DNA of 64,000 nucleotides from Verrucosispora sp. WMMD573 (GTDB lineage: Bacteria; Actinomycetota; Actinomycetes; Mycobacteriales; Micromonosporaceae): assembly GCF_027497175.1 (NCBI RefSeq), contig NZ_CP114901.1, positions 1,798,001-1,862,000 on the forward strand, written 5' to 3'. How positions within the stretch are numbered: the stretch's first letter is position 1; each line of letters opens with the position of its first letter. The translations under genes were made by a program, and so were the position numbers. Below the pieces are notes generated by a model. That model worked only from the letters and a program-made list of their open reading frames with translations. It was not told the DNA's origin and did not search any database. This document shows, one piece after another, positions 43,775-51,884 of the stretch.

Positions 43775-44751
43775 CAGAGCTTCCCGATCGGCTGCTGCGG
43801 CACCTTCAGGGCACCACCTGGCTGCGGCGTCACCAACTGGCTGGCGACGCTGGCGCAGACGTCCGACCCGTAGTCGAGCCCGCCTTTGAAGGGGTACCGC
43901 AGCATCACCGCGAGGCTCCACTTCTCAGTCACGGCCAGGCAGTTGACGTGCCAGTTGCCGTCGTAGGCGAGGGGGGTCCAGCCGTTCTTGATGCTGACCG
44001 GACCCTGACTGGTGATCGATTCCGGCAGGCCGTCGATGATGCCCCACCGGCCGCCGCCCTCCCGGGGCTTCTGGTCCTTGGCGGCGGTGCTGCCGCGAAC
44101 CTTGCTCATCTCGGTGAGCAGCCATTTCGTCCATTTGGGTCCGGCGGCGGTGCCGTCGGCGATGCAGTCTCCGAGCCGTACCGCGTCGCGTGGCGACATT
44201 CGGGTGAAGCTCCACCAGCCCTCGTAGCCCTTGACGTTGCCGGGCTTGGTGTCGGTGAGGTCGCACAGGCTGATCGCCCGCTTGATCACCGGGTTGGGTT
44301 GCCCGTTCGAGGGAGCGCGGTAGGAACCGCCCGCGGCGGCGTAGACCTTGTTGGCCGCGTCGTCGTTGCTGTCCCGGATGGCCGTGCTGGCCATCTTCTT
44401 CATCGACGCGGGCGGCTCCTTGTCGCCGAGCTGCCGCAGGTAGTCGGCGACGATCCAGGCCTTGAGCATCGACTCGGTCGAGCTGGTCGCGGCCATGTTC
44501 TTGGAGCCGGCGAGCTGGTCGGTCTCCCGGTCCAGCAGCGCCCAGGAGAAGAACTCGCCCTTGAAATTCACCGAGACCTTGCCGGCGGCAAGGGTCGGCG
44601 GCGGGGGCGGCGCGGGTGCGGGCGCGGCGACGCTCTCCGGGCTGGCCTCCGCCTTGCCGGCGGAGAGCCGGGCGTAGGCGGCCGGCACCAGCATGACGCC
44701 GCCGAGCAGTACCGCCGTCGCGGCGAACACCATTGTCACGCGAGGTCGCAT
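43774..44751 (-). CDS. Membrane-anchored class A beta-lactamase-fold protein, paralogue
   Basis: A 325-residue paralogue of the next gene with an N-terminal hydrophobic segment (VTMVFAATAVLLGGVMLVPAAYA), a Pro-rich linker and the same fold: Ser94-x-x-Lys97 in SSTESMLKAW, IRDSNDDAANKVY in place of SDN, and KNGW. The motif reads S-N-D rather than S-D-N, so catalysis may be altered. The shared ECIADGTAAGPKWTKWL/DCIADG block shows common origin. The start is the ATG at 44751. It diverges from the paa operon. Confidence 0.84.
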   Translation of the reverse strand: MRPRVTMVFAATAVLLGGVMLVPAAYARLSAGKAEASPESVAAPAPAPPPPPTLAAGKVSVNFKGEFFSWALLDRETDQLAGSKNMAATSSTESMLKAWIVADYLRQLGDKEPPASMKKMASTAIRDSNDDAANKVYAAAGGSYRAPSNGQPNPVIKRAISLCDLTDTKPGNVKGYEGWWSFTRMSPRDAVRLGDCIADGTAAGPKWTKWLLTEMSKVRGSTAAKDQKPREGGGRWGIIDGLPESITSQGPVSIKNGWTPLAYDGNWHVNCLAVTEKWSLAVMLRYPFKGGLDYGSDVCASVASQLVTPQPGGALKVPQQPIGKL

Positions 44752-45107
44752 GAGCGGGTGAGCTCCAGATGTCGGGGCCGGGGGACCGGCTGGTTGCCAG
44801 GACTGACCGGTGCGGATCGCCTGGGCCGGGGGAAGTGGCCCTGAGCTGGCAATCGTCTTCAGCCGATCGGTGTGACGGGGGAAGTCTACGTGCGGATCGA
44901 CGTTATGCCAGGACTCGACACCTGGCGACTCGCCGTGAAGACGGGATAACGAACCGCTATGCGGTCGTTGCGAGGATTTGTCGCTGGTTCGTGACCTAAC
45001 TCATAGTCGGCGGCGCCACTGATGGCGACCGGGACGTCACGGTGGGAGGTCTCGAATTTGTATGACACCCTCTGGCGCCTTCCACCCCTAGCTGTAACAC
45101 TGGGAGC
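44752..45107. other. Divergent promoter region of the paa operon
   Basis: These 356 bases lie between the beta-lactamase-fold operon (-) and paaA (+). A near-symmetric AACGAACCGCtatGCGGTCGTT around 44957 is the best operator candidate. TGTAACAC shortly before paaA could be a -10 for a short leader. I see no gene here. A TetR-type PaaR site would be expected from other actinomycetes, but I could not identify one with confidence. Confidence 0.45.
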
Positions 45108-46163
45108 ATGTATGGCAATGACTTCCCGGGCGAGGACCCGCCCGGCGGGCTGCTCGGCGAGGTCGAGGCGGCGGAGGCGGCGTTGCGTGCGGCGGCGGAA
45201 CGCGGCCGTGGCGCCGTCGAGCCCGGCGGTGACCTGGCCGCCTACTTCGCCGAGGTCGTCGACGCCGACCAGAAGATCGAACCCCGCGACTGGATGCCGG
45301 AGGCCTACCGGCGCACGTTGATCCGGCAGATCGCCCAGCACGCCCACTCCGAGATCATCGGCATGCAGCCGGAGGGCAACTGGATCAGCCGCGCCCCGTC
45401 GCTCAAGCGCAAGGCGATCCTGTTGGCCAAGGTGCAGGACGAGACCGGCCACGGCCTCTACCTCTACGCCGCCGCCGAGACCCTCGGCGTCAGCCGGGAC
45501 GAGCTGGTCGACCTGCTGCTCAACGGCCGGCAGAAGTACAGCTCGATCTTCAACTACCCCACCCTGAGCTGGGCCGACGTCGGGGCGATCGGCTGGCTGG
45601 TGGACGGTGCCGCGATCGTCAACCAGGTGCCGCTGTGCCGCTGCTCCTACGGTCCGTACGCCCGCGCCATGATCCGGGTCTGCAAGGAGGAGTCGTTCCA
45701 CCAGCGCCAGGGCTACGAGATCCTGCACACCCTGGCGCACGGCACCCCGGCGCAGAAGGCGATGGCCCAGGACTCGGTGGACCGCTGGTGGTACCCGTCC
45801 CTGGCCATGTTCGGCCCGCCCGACGGCGACTCCACCCACTCCGCCCAGTCGATGGCCTGGAAGATCAAGCGGTTCTCCAACGACGAGCTGCGCCAGCGGT
45901 TCGTGGACATGTGCGTCGGCCAGGCCGAGGCGCTCGGGCTACGCCTGCCCGACCCGGAGCTGCGCTGGAACGACGAGCGCCAGGCGTACGACTTCACCCA
46001 GCCCGACTATGACGAGCTGATGCGGGTGATCAAGGGTGACGGGCCGTGCAACCGGCAGCGGATGGAGCACCGGCGCCGCGCGCACGACGAGGGCGCCTGG
46101 GTGCGCGAGGCGGCCGCCGCGTACGCCGCCAAGCGTGCGGAGAGGGAGAAGGTGGCAGCGTGA
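45108..46163 (+). CDS. paaA: Phenylacetyl-CoA 1,2-epoxidase subunit A (diiron catalytic)
   Basis: A 351-residue ferritin-like diiron subunit. Metal-binding Glu/His motifs include [17 protein letters not shown] and [35 protein letters not shown] is the typical start. It epoxidises the ring of phenylacetyl-CoA, opening aerobic phenylacetate breakdown. The first 45 residues (from [10 protein letters not shown]) are acidic and extend beyond the conserved region. GTGA overlaps link paaA to paaB and on through paaC. Confidence 0.95.
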   Translation: MYGNDFPGEDPPGGLLGEVEAAEAALRAAAERGRGAVEPGGDLAAYFAEVVDADQKIEPRDWMPEAYRRTLIRQIAQHAHSEIIGMQPEGNWISRAPSLKRKAILLAKVQDETGHGLYLYAAAETLGVSRDELVDLLLNGRQKYSSIFNYPTLSWADVGAIGWLVDGAAIVNQVPLCRCSYGPYARAMIRVCKEESFHQRQGYEILHTLAHGTPAQKAMAQDSVDRWWYPSLAMFGPPDGDSTHSAQSMAWKIKRFSNDELRQRFVDMCVGQAEALGLRLPDPELRWNDERQAYDFTQPDYDELMRVIKGDGPCNRQRMEHRRRAHDEGAWVREAAAAYAAKRAEREKVAA

Positions 46164-46447
46164 GCCGGCAACACACCCCGCTCTGGGAGGTCTTCGTCCG
46201 AGCCCGGCGCGGGCTGGCGCACACCCACGTCGGCAGCCTGCACGCGCCCGACGCCGAACTGGCCCTGCGTAACGCCCGTGACCTCTACACCCGACGTCAG
46301 GAGGGGGTGTCGATCTGGGTGGTGCCGGCGAATGCCATCACCGCCTCCAGCCCGGACGAGAAGGACGCCTTCTTCGACCCGGCCGCCGACAAGGTCTACC
46401 GCCACCCCACCTTCTACGAGGTACCCGACGGGGTGGCACACCTGTGA
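46160..46447 (+). CDS. paaB: Phenylacetyl-CoA epoxidase subunit B
   Basis: A 95-residue PaaB protein ([24 protein letters not shown], then [19 protein letters not shown]). It has no catalytic residues and bridges the PaaA/PaaC assemblies. The GTG at 46160 overlaps the paaA stop; the longer open frame starting inside paaA is an artefact. Confidence 0.95.
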   Translation: MSRQHTPLWEVFVRARRGLAHTHVGSLHAPDAELALRNARDLYTRRQEGVSIWVVPANAITASSPDEKDAFFDPAADKVYRHPTFYEVPDGVAHL

Positions 46448-47169
46448 GCGATCTCTTCCCCTTCACCCTCGCCCTCGGCGACGACGCGCTCATCGCGGCG
46501 CAACGGCTGGCCGAATGGAGCACCCGGGCACCGGAGATGGAGGAGGACATCGCGCTGTCCAACATCGCCCTGGACCAGCTCGGTGCCGCCCGGCTCCTGC
46601 TGTCGTACGCGGGCGAGCTGGAGGGCGCCGGCCGGGACGAGGACGCGCTGGCGTACCTGCGCGACGACCGGGAGTTCCGCAACTGCCTGCTGGTCGAGCT
46701 GCCCAACGGTGACTTCGCGGTGACCATGGCGAAGCTGCTCGCCCTGGCGGCGTACCAGGTGCCGCTCTACACCGCCCTGGCCGGCTGCCCGGACGAGCGG
46801 CTGGCCGCCGTCGGCGGCAAAGCCCGCAAGGAGTCCGCGTACCATCTGGACCACGCCGCGCTGTGGGTGCGGCGGCTCGGTGACGGGACCGAGGAGTCGC
46901 ACCGACGGATGCAGGCCGGCGTCGACCAGATCTGGCCGTACGCCGACGAGTTGTTCACCGCATGGCCGGACGCGCCGGTCGACCCGGCGACCCTGCGGTC
47001 CGAGTTCGACGACACCGTGACCGCCGTGCTCACCGAGGCGACCCTCTCCGTCTCGGGGGTCGGCTGGACGCCGGCCGGCGGACGCGACGGAGTGCACACC
47101 GAACACCTGTCGTACCTGCTCGCCGAGATGCAGGTGGTGCATCGCGCGCACCCCGGAGCCCGCTGGTGA
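46444..47169 (+). CDS. paaC: Phenylacetyl-CoA epoxidase subunit C (structural)
   Basis: A 241-residue ferritin-like subunit related to PaaA but serving as structural partner. EEDIALSNIALDQLGAARLLL and RKESAYHLDHAALWVRRLGDG are family hallmarks. The GTG at 46444 overlaps the paaB stop. Confidence 0.94.
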   Translation: MSDLFPFTLALGDDALIAAQRLAEWSTRAPEMEEDIALSNIALDQLGAARLLLSYAGELEGAGRDEDALAYLRDDREFRNCLLVELPNGDFAVTMAKLLALAAYQVPLYTALAGCPDERLAAVGGKARKESAYHLDHAALWVRRLGDGTEESHRRMQAGVDQIWPYADELFTAWPDAPVDPATLRSEFDDTVTAVLTEATLSVSGVGWTPAGGRDGVHTEHLSYLLAEMQVVHRAHPGARW

Positions 47170-47173
47170 CCCG

Positions 47174-47650
47174 ATGAGCCGGGCACGGGAGGCCGTGGCG
47201 GCGGTGGTGGATCCGGAGATCCGGGTGGTCACCATTGACGATCTCGGCATCCTCCGCTCGGTGCAGGAGGACCCGGCCACCGGCCGGGTGGTGGTGACGA
47301 TCACCCCCACCTACACCGGCTGCCCGGCGATGGACGTCATCCGCGCCGACATCCGGCGCGCGTTGGCCGCCGCCGGTCATCCGGACGCCGAGGTGCGTAC
47401 GGTGCACAGCCCGGCCTGGAGCACCGACTGGATCAGCGACGCCGGGCGGGCCAAGCTGGCCGCTGCCGGCATCGCCCCACCCGCCCCGGTTCGGCGCGAC
47501 GGCGTCGTGCCGATCACCCTGTCAGTGCGCTGCCCACGCTGTGGGTCGCCGGAGACCGAGCAGCTCAGCCGTTTCGGCTCCACCGCGTGCAAGGCGCTGT
47601 GGCGCTGCCGCTCCTGCACCGAACCCTTCGACCAGGTGAAGGCCCTGTGA
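47174..47650 (+). CDS. paaD: Phenylacetyl-CoA epoxidase maturation protein PaaD
   Basis: A 158-residue protein with an N-terminal MIP18/DUF59 domain (VVDPEIRVVTIDDLGILRSV, and Cys in PTYTGCPAMDVI) and a C-terminal zinc-ribbon-like part with two Cys pairs (CPRCGSPETE and CRSCTEPF). It is thought to help assemble iron-sulfur or metal centres of the complex. The stop overlaps the paaE GTG. Confidence 0.94.
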   Translation: MSRAREAVAAVVDPEIRVVTIDDLGILRSVQEDPATGRVVVTITPTYTGCPAMDVIRADIRRALAAAGHPDAEVRTVHSPAWSTDWISDAGRAKLAAAGIAPPAPVRRDGVVPITLSVRCPRCGSPETEQLSRFGSTACKALWRCRSCTEPFDQVKAL

Positions 47651-48786
47651 CTGTCACCATCACCCGCCCCGTCCGCCGCCGGCCGGTGTTCCATCCGCTG
47701 CCCGTCGTCGCCGTGGACCGGCTCACCGCCGACGCCGTCGCGATCACCTTCGCGGTGCCGGAGGAACTGCGCGAGACCTTCGCCTTCCGCGCCGGCCAGC
47801 ACCTGACCGTACGCCTGCCGGCCGCCGCCGGTGCGGCGGAGAGTGACGGTGGTGTGGCCTCCGGCGGGGACGTGCGTCGTTCGTACTCGATCTGCTCGAC
47901 CCCGGCGGACCTGGCGCGGCACGGGCGGTTGCGGATCGGTGTGCGGGAGATCCCGGGCGGGGCCTTCTCCGGCTACGCCTGTGGGGCGCTGCGGCACGGC
48001 GACACCATCGAGGTGCTGCCGCCGATGGGGCACTTCACCACGGCCTTCGCGCCGGACCGGGCTCGCCGCTACGGCGCGGTGGTCGCCGGCTCGGGCATCA
48101 CCCCGGTGCTCTCGCTGGTCGCCACCGCACTGGCCGTCGAACCGGCCAGCACCTTCACCCTGGTGTACGGCAACCGCACGGCCGGCAGCGTGATGTTCGC
48201 CGAGGAACTGGCCGACCTGAAGGACCGCTACCCAACCCGGCTGCACCTGGTGCATGTGCTCTCCCGGGAACAGGGCGATTCGTCGCTGCTGTCGGGTCGG
48301 ATCGACGCGGAGCGGCTGGGCCGGCTGCTGGAGACCATCGTGCCCGGCGAGGCGATCGAGGAGTGGTTCCTCTGCGGCCCGTACGGACTGGTGGTGGACG
48401 CTCGCGCGGTGCTGACCGCGCGGGGTGTCGCGGAGTCGGCCGTGCACACCGAGCTGTTCCACGTCGACGCGCCGCCCGAGCCGGTGCGCCGGACGGACGA
48501 CGCGTCCGGCGGCACCGACGTGACGATCATGCTCGACGGACGCTCGTCGAGCTTCACCATGCGCCGCGACGAACGCGTGCTGGACGCGGCGCTGAAGGTC
48601 CGCGGCGAGTTGCCGTACGCCTGCAAGGGTGGGGTCTGCTCGACCTGCCGGGCCAAGGTCGTCTCCGGTGAGGTGGAGATGGCCCGCAACTACGCCCTGG
48701 AGCCCGACGAGGTGGCCGCCGGCTACGTGCTGACCTGCCAGTCCAGCCCGCTGACCGACACCCTCACCATCGACTACGACGCGTGA
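47647..48786 (+). CDS. paaE: Phenylacetyl-CoA epoxidase reductase PaaE
   Basis: A 379-residue flavin/iron-sulfur reductase. An FAD domain (VRRSYSICSTP), an NAD(P) domain (AVVAGSGITPVLSL, WFLCGPYG) and a C-terminal plant-type ferredoxin with CKGGVCSTCRAK plus a distal Cys (VLTCQSSP). It passes electrons from NADPH to the PaaA diiron site. Last gene of the operon. No paaK or downstream beta-oxidation genes (paaF/G/Z) are present here, so the rest must lie elsewhere. Confidence 0.95.
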   Translation: MTVTITRPVRRRPVFHPLPVVAVDRLTADAVAITFAVPEELRETFAFRAGQHLTVRLPAAAGAAESDGGVASGGDVRRSYSICSTPADLARHGRLRIGVREIPGGAFSGYACGALRHGDTIEVLPPMGHFTTAFAPDRARRYGAVVAGSGITPVLSLVATALAVEPASTFTLVYGNRTAGSVMFAEELADLKDRYPTRLHLVHVLSREQGDSSLLSGRIDAERLGRLLETIVPGEAIEEWFLCGPYGLVVDARAVLTARGVAESAVHTELFHVDAPPEPVRRTDDASGGTDVTIMLDGRSSSFTMRRDERVLDAALKVRGELPYACKGGVCSTCRAKVVSGEVEMARNYALEPDEVAAGYVLTCQSSPLTDTLTIDYDA

Positions 48787-48852
48787 CGCTTCGACTCGGC
48801 GGCCGTCATCAAGCTGCTCCGCCGAGAACCCCGGCCTGATCGTGATCCGACC

Positions 48853-48900
48853 CCGCCCCGGTAACTGCGATAAAGCTTGTTATCGCAGTTACCGGGGCGG
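48853..48900. terminator. Perfect 21-bp hairpin between convergent genes
   Basis: Arms at 48853-48873 (beginning CCGCCCCGGTAACTGCG) and 48880-48900 are exact reverse complements with a six-base loop. It lies 66 bases after paaE and 86 bases before the end of the opposing gene. TATCTTGG follows on the plus strand. Likely bidirectional terminator. Confidence 0.78.
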
Positions 48901-48985
48901 TATCTTGGTGGCTGCCAGGAGCAGTAGCTCTTTGGAAGTGGACCCGGCAGCCTTCCGGACGGTGGGTGGGCCGGGTTTCGCGTCT

Positions 48986-49513
48986 TCACACCTCGTGTGC
49001 CTCATCGACCATTCGTTGCACGGCTGCCCGCCATCGTCCCCGCCTGGCCCAGCACCACGCCAGAGCGTCAGGTATGGACAGCAGGCATTCCTCGTGCGCG
49101 CGCAGGTGGTCGTAGTGGAGGGTGTCAGCCAGACCTGCCCTGCGTACCTCCTCGAAGAGGAGCCGCCGGTCCGCCTTCAGCGTCGAGTCATCACGTTCAA
49201 GTACAAGCCGAGTTGCACCGATCTTCGCTGCATGACCGACGATCCCGGCCAGGCACGCGTCACGGCCGCTTTTCACGCTGCGGTGACTGCTCGCATCGAG
49301 GATCACGGCCTGGACGCCCACTCTGCCGATGGCGGTGATGATCTGTCGGCGTCTGTCGTCCCGCTCCTTGTGGAAGTGAATCCGACGCTGCCCAGGAAGA
49401 ACGAGGCTGCGGACGACCTTGCGGGCTGGTGCGAGGTCAGGACCCATGACCACTGCGGCGGCGACGAGTAAGCCCCGTTCCTTGGTCTCGTCCACGAACA
49501 TGTGGGCACTCAT
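48986..49513 (-). CDS. Predicted RNase H-fold/DUF3800-like protein
   Basis: A 175-residue protein. The start HMFVDETKERGLLVAAAVV (Asp8, Glu9), the mid-region RLVLERDDS and the late PDALAWCWARRGRW give spaced acidic residues in strand contexts like those of DUF3800/RNase H-like nucleases. The assignment is tentative and from pattern only. Related actinomycete proteins are uncharacterised (from memory). It is the second gene of a two-gene minus-strand unit, 25 bases after the gene at 49539. Confidence 0.72.
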   Translation of the reverse strand: MSAHMFVDETKERGLLVAAAVVMGPDLAPARKVVRSLVLPGQRRIHFHKERDDRRRQIITAIGRVGVQAVILDASSHRSVKSGRDACLAGIVGHAAKIGATRLVLERDDSTLKADRRLLFEEVRRAGLADTLHYDHLRAHEECLLSIPDALAWCWARRGRWRAAVQRMVDEAHEV

Positions 49514-49538
49514 TGGCCGCCTCCCTCCAGGTTGGGCT

Positions 49539-49934
49539 CTAGGCGTTGACGATGTCGCGAATTCGCTGCAGTCGCTGGGAGTCGCTGAGTGCGTCCAGGT
49601 TGATCCCGGCGATGCTGTCCAGCACGCCCCGCACGTCGTAGTCGTCCGGATGAAGAATCGCTTCGATCAGACGGGCGCGCGGCCCTTCGTCCCGCTGGTA
49701 GATCCACACCGTCTGCCACTGGCGTGGCTCCTTGTTGATCTCAGCGTCCAGGCGATGAGTCGGAAAGAACCCAAGCCCCGTCGCCTGCAGCGTGTCGGCG
49801 ATCTCTGCGAGAACCCATCGCCCCAACTTCCGGTAGCCGAGCTCGTCTCGTAACTCGCCGAGACTCACCCTCGTTAAGCCCCCGTCTGCCTGGCATCGCG
49901 CAGAGATGCTCGGGGCCGTTTCGTCATCAACCAC
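49539..49934 (-). CDS. Hypothetical protein, partner of the nuclease-like gene
   Basis: A 131-residue protein I do not recognise. A basic, possibly winged-helix segment (VSLGELRDELGYRKLGRWVLAEIADTL) is followed by a strand-rich part containing QWQTVWIYQRD and a helical C-terminus. The start is GTG at 49934. It is first in the unit, behind a promoter-like AT-rich region, and its codon use is less GC-biased than that of the flanking paa and mqnC genes, consistent with acquisition. Confidence 0.68.
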   Translation of the reverse strand: MVDDETAPSISARCQADGGLTRVSLGELRDELGYRKLGRWVLAEIADTLQATGLGFFPTHRLDAEINKEPRQWQTVWIYQRDEGPRARLIEAILHPDDYDVRGVLDSIAGINLDALSDSQRLQRIRDIVNA

Positions 49935-49970
49935 AGCTGCCGCCCGTCCCCTGGGTGTTCCGACTACAGA

Positions 49971-49998
49971 ATGATTAGCTTCGGTTCACAACTTGTCA
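49971..49998 (-). promoter_or_regulatory. Promoter-like sequence for the two-gene island
   Basis: On the minus strand a consensus -35 TTGACA (49998-49993) is followed after 15-16 bases by TAATCA/AATCAT (near 49977-49971), about 37 bases before the GTG at 49934. The -35 lies within the near-palindrome TTGACAAgTTGTgAA, which could bind a regulator. The whole patch to 50035 is AT-rich for this genome. Confidence 0.55.
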
Positions 49999-50118
49999 AT
50001 GACACAGGGATATCTTATAACGATCATGAAAACATATCCGGGCGGGCGGGCGGGGGCTGGATCACAGGTCAAGTGCGCCGCTGAGAGCTGAGCGGGTGGT
50101 CGGCGTACCCTCGGGTAC

Positions 50119-51309
50119 GTGACGGTGAATCGGGAGATCGACGACATCCTGCAGCGCGGCGCCGACGGCGGGCGGATCACGCCCGAGGAGGCTCTGCTGC
50201 TCTACACCGACGCCCCCTTCCACGCCCTCGGCGAGGCGGCGGACGCGGTCCGTCGGCGGCGGTACCCGGACAACATCGTCACGTACCTGATCGACCGCAA
50301 CATCAACTACACGAACGTCTGCGTGACGGCGTGCAAGTTCTGCGCCTTCTACCGCGCACCGAAGCACAAGGAAGGGTGGACCCACCCGACCGAGGAGATC
50401 CTGCGTCGCTGCGGCGAGGCGGTCGAGCTGGGCGCCACCCAGGTCATGCTCCAGGGCGGCCACCACCCGGACTACGGCGTGGAGTACTACGAGGAGCTGT
50501 TCTCCTCGGTGAAGAAGGCGTACCCGCAGCTGGCCATCCACTCGATCGGGCCGAGCGAGATCCTGCACATGGCGAAGGTCTCGGGGGTGAGCCTCGACGA
50601 GGCCATCGCCCGGATCAAGGCCGCCGGGCTCGACTCGATCGCCGGTGCGGGTGCCGAGATGCTGCCGCAGCGACCCCGTACCGCCATCGCGCCGCTGAAG
50701 GAGTCGGGCGAGCGCTGGCTGGAGGTCATGGAGCTCGCGCACCGGCAGGGCGTCGAGTCGACCGCGACGATGATGATGGGGACCGGCGAGACGGCCGCCG
50801 AGCGGATCGAGCACCTGCGGATGATCCGCGAGGTGCAGGATCGTACGCAGGGCTTCCGGGCCTTCATCCCGTGGACGTACCAGCCGGAGAACAACCACCT
50901 CAAGGGCCGCACCCAGGCGACGACCCTGGAGTATCTGCGGTTGGTGGCGGTGGCCCGGCTGTTCTTCGAGACCGTGCCGCACCTGCAGGCTTCCTGGCTG
51001 ACCACCGGCAAGGACGTCGGTCAGCTGGCGCTGCACATGGGCGTCGACGACCTCGGGTCGATCATGCTGGAGGAGAACGTCATCTCCTCGGCGGGGGCCC
51101 GACACCGGTCCAACCTGCACGAGCTGATCGGGATGATCCGTTCCGCCGACCGGATCCCCGCCCAACGCGACACGCTCTACAACAGACTGGCCGTGCACCA
51201 CACGGCGGACGACGACCCGAGCGACGACCGGGTGGTCTCGCACTTCTCGTCGATCGCCCTGCCCGGTGGCGGTGCCGGCCGTTCGCTGCCCCTGGTCCAG
51301 GCGAGCTGA
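50119..51309 (+). CDS. mqnC: Cyclic dehypoxanthinyl futalosine synthase MqnC
   Basis: A 396-residue radical SAM enzyme with the cluster motif at Cys68, Cys72 and Cys75 (CVTACKFC). It cyclises dehypoxanthinyl futalosine to form the naphthoate ring precursor. GGHHPDYGVEYYEELF, GAGAEMLPQRPR and GMIRSADRIPAQRDTLY are MqnC hallmarks. The start is GTG at 50119. It stands alone; the next gene is 575 bases away. Confidence 0.95.
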   Translation: MTVNREIDDILQRGADGGRITPEEALLLYTDAPFHALGEAADAVRRRRYPDNIVTYLIDRNINYTNVCVTACKFCAFYRAPKHKEGWTHPTEEILRRCGEAVELGATQVMLQGGHHPDYGVEYYEELFSSVKKAYPQLAIHSIGPSEILHMAKVSGVSLDEAIARIKAAGLDSIAGAGAEMLPQRPRTAIAPLKESGERWLEVMELAHRQGVESTATMMMGTGETAAERIEHLRMIREVQDRTQGFRAFIPWTYQPENNHLKGRTQATTLEYLRLVAVARLFFETVPHLQASWLTTGKDVGQLALHMGVDDLGSIMLEENVISSAGARHRSNLHELIGMIRSADRIPAQRDTLYNRLAVHHTADDDPSDDRVVSHFSSIALPGGGAGRSLPLVQAS

Positions 51310-51380
51310 CCGACGCCCAATCTCGACAAGTCGAGACCGACGCCGATCGGCGCCGGGACCGCCTGCCCCAGCCGCCGCCG

Positions 51381-51406
51381 CGAGTAGCCGCCGCGAGTAG
51401 CCGCCG
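51381..51406. repeat. 13-bp tandem duplication
   Basis: CGAGTAGCCGCCG occurs twice in direct succession (51381-51393 and 51394-51406) downstream of mqnC. Confidence 0.7.
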
Positions 51407-51412
51407 CCGCGA

Positions 51413-51545
51413 GCGCGACTTGCGGCATGTTGGCCCTTCCTGTCGGCGGGATGGCGCGAGTTGCGGCATCTCGCGCTTACCATCCCTGGCCGGCAAGGCC
51501 CGGCGTCCTGGCCGTGCCAGCGGTGTGACGCGCGAGTTGCGGCAT
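51413..51545. repeat. Three dispersed copies of a 16-bp repeat, one forming a hairpin
   Basis: GCGCGA(C/G)TTGCGGCAT occurs at 51413-51428, 51454-51469 and 51530-51545. The middle copy is followed by CTCGCGC (51470-51476), giving a perfect 7-base stem with TTGCGGCAT as loop. In the other two copies the right arm has decayed while the loop sequence is kept. Confidence 0.65.
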
Positions 51546-51884
51546 CCCGGGCAGGCTGTCGGCGGCCCACGGGTTCTCGGGTAGGGGCAGCGGGCGAGAG
51601 ATCACTATGGGTCACTGTGGTTCGGGCGTTGCGTCACAGTGGTGGGTGCGATCGGTTGTCAGCCGAACGGCTCGGGTGGATCATCCGTCTGGTTCGAAGC
51701 GCCGGGCCGCTCCGGCCATGTGCCCAGGCGTGACCAGGTAGCAAGACCCATCAATCCGGACAATCCTTAAGTTGCCATTAGCTGAGCAGCTTGCGACGGG
51801 TGTGATGCAGGGTGGCGCGGGTGATCGCTGACCGCTAACGTCCCCGGCCGTACGTTTCCTTCACCCCACGGGGAGACACCTCAG

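Larger units (their letters stand above)
51310..51884. other. Long intergenic region with small repeats
   Basis: This 575-base gap after mqnC has no convincing gene. It holds a TCTCGACaaGTCGAGA palindrome (51321-51336, just after the mqnC stop), a 13-base tandem duplication (51381-51406), three copies of a 16-base repeat (51413-51545) and a CACTGTG/CACAGTG inverted repeat near 51614-51639. The last 120 bases presumably carry the promoter of the surface-protein gene. Confidence 0.55.

Noticed and set aside
48986..49934. Classical toxin-antitoxin pair
   Set aside because: Neither protein matches a toxin or antitoxin family I know, and both are larger than typical; kept only as an unclassified two-gene island.
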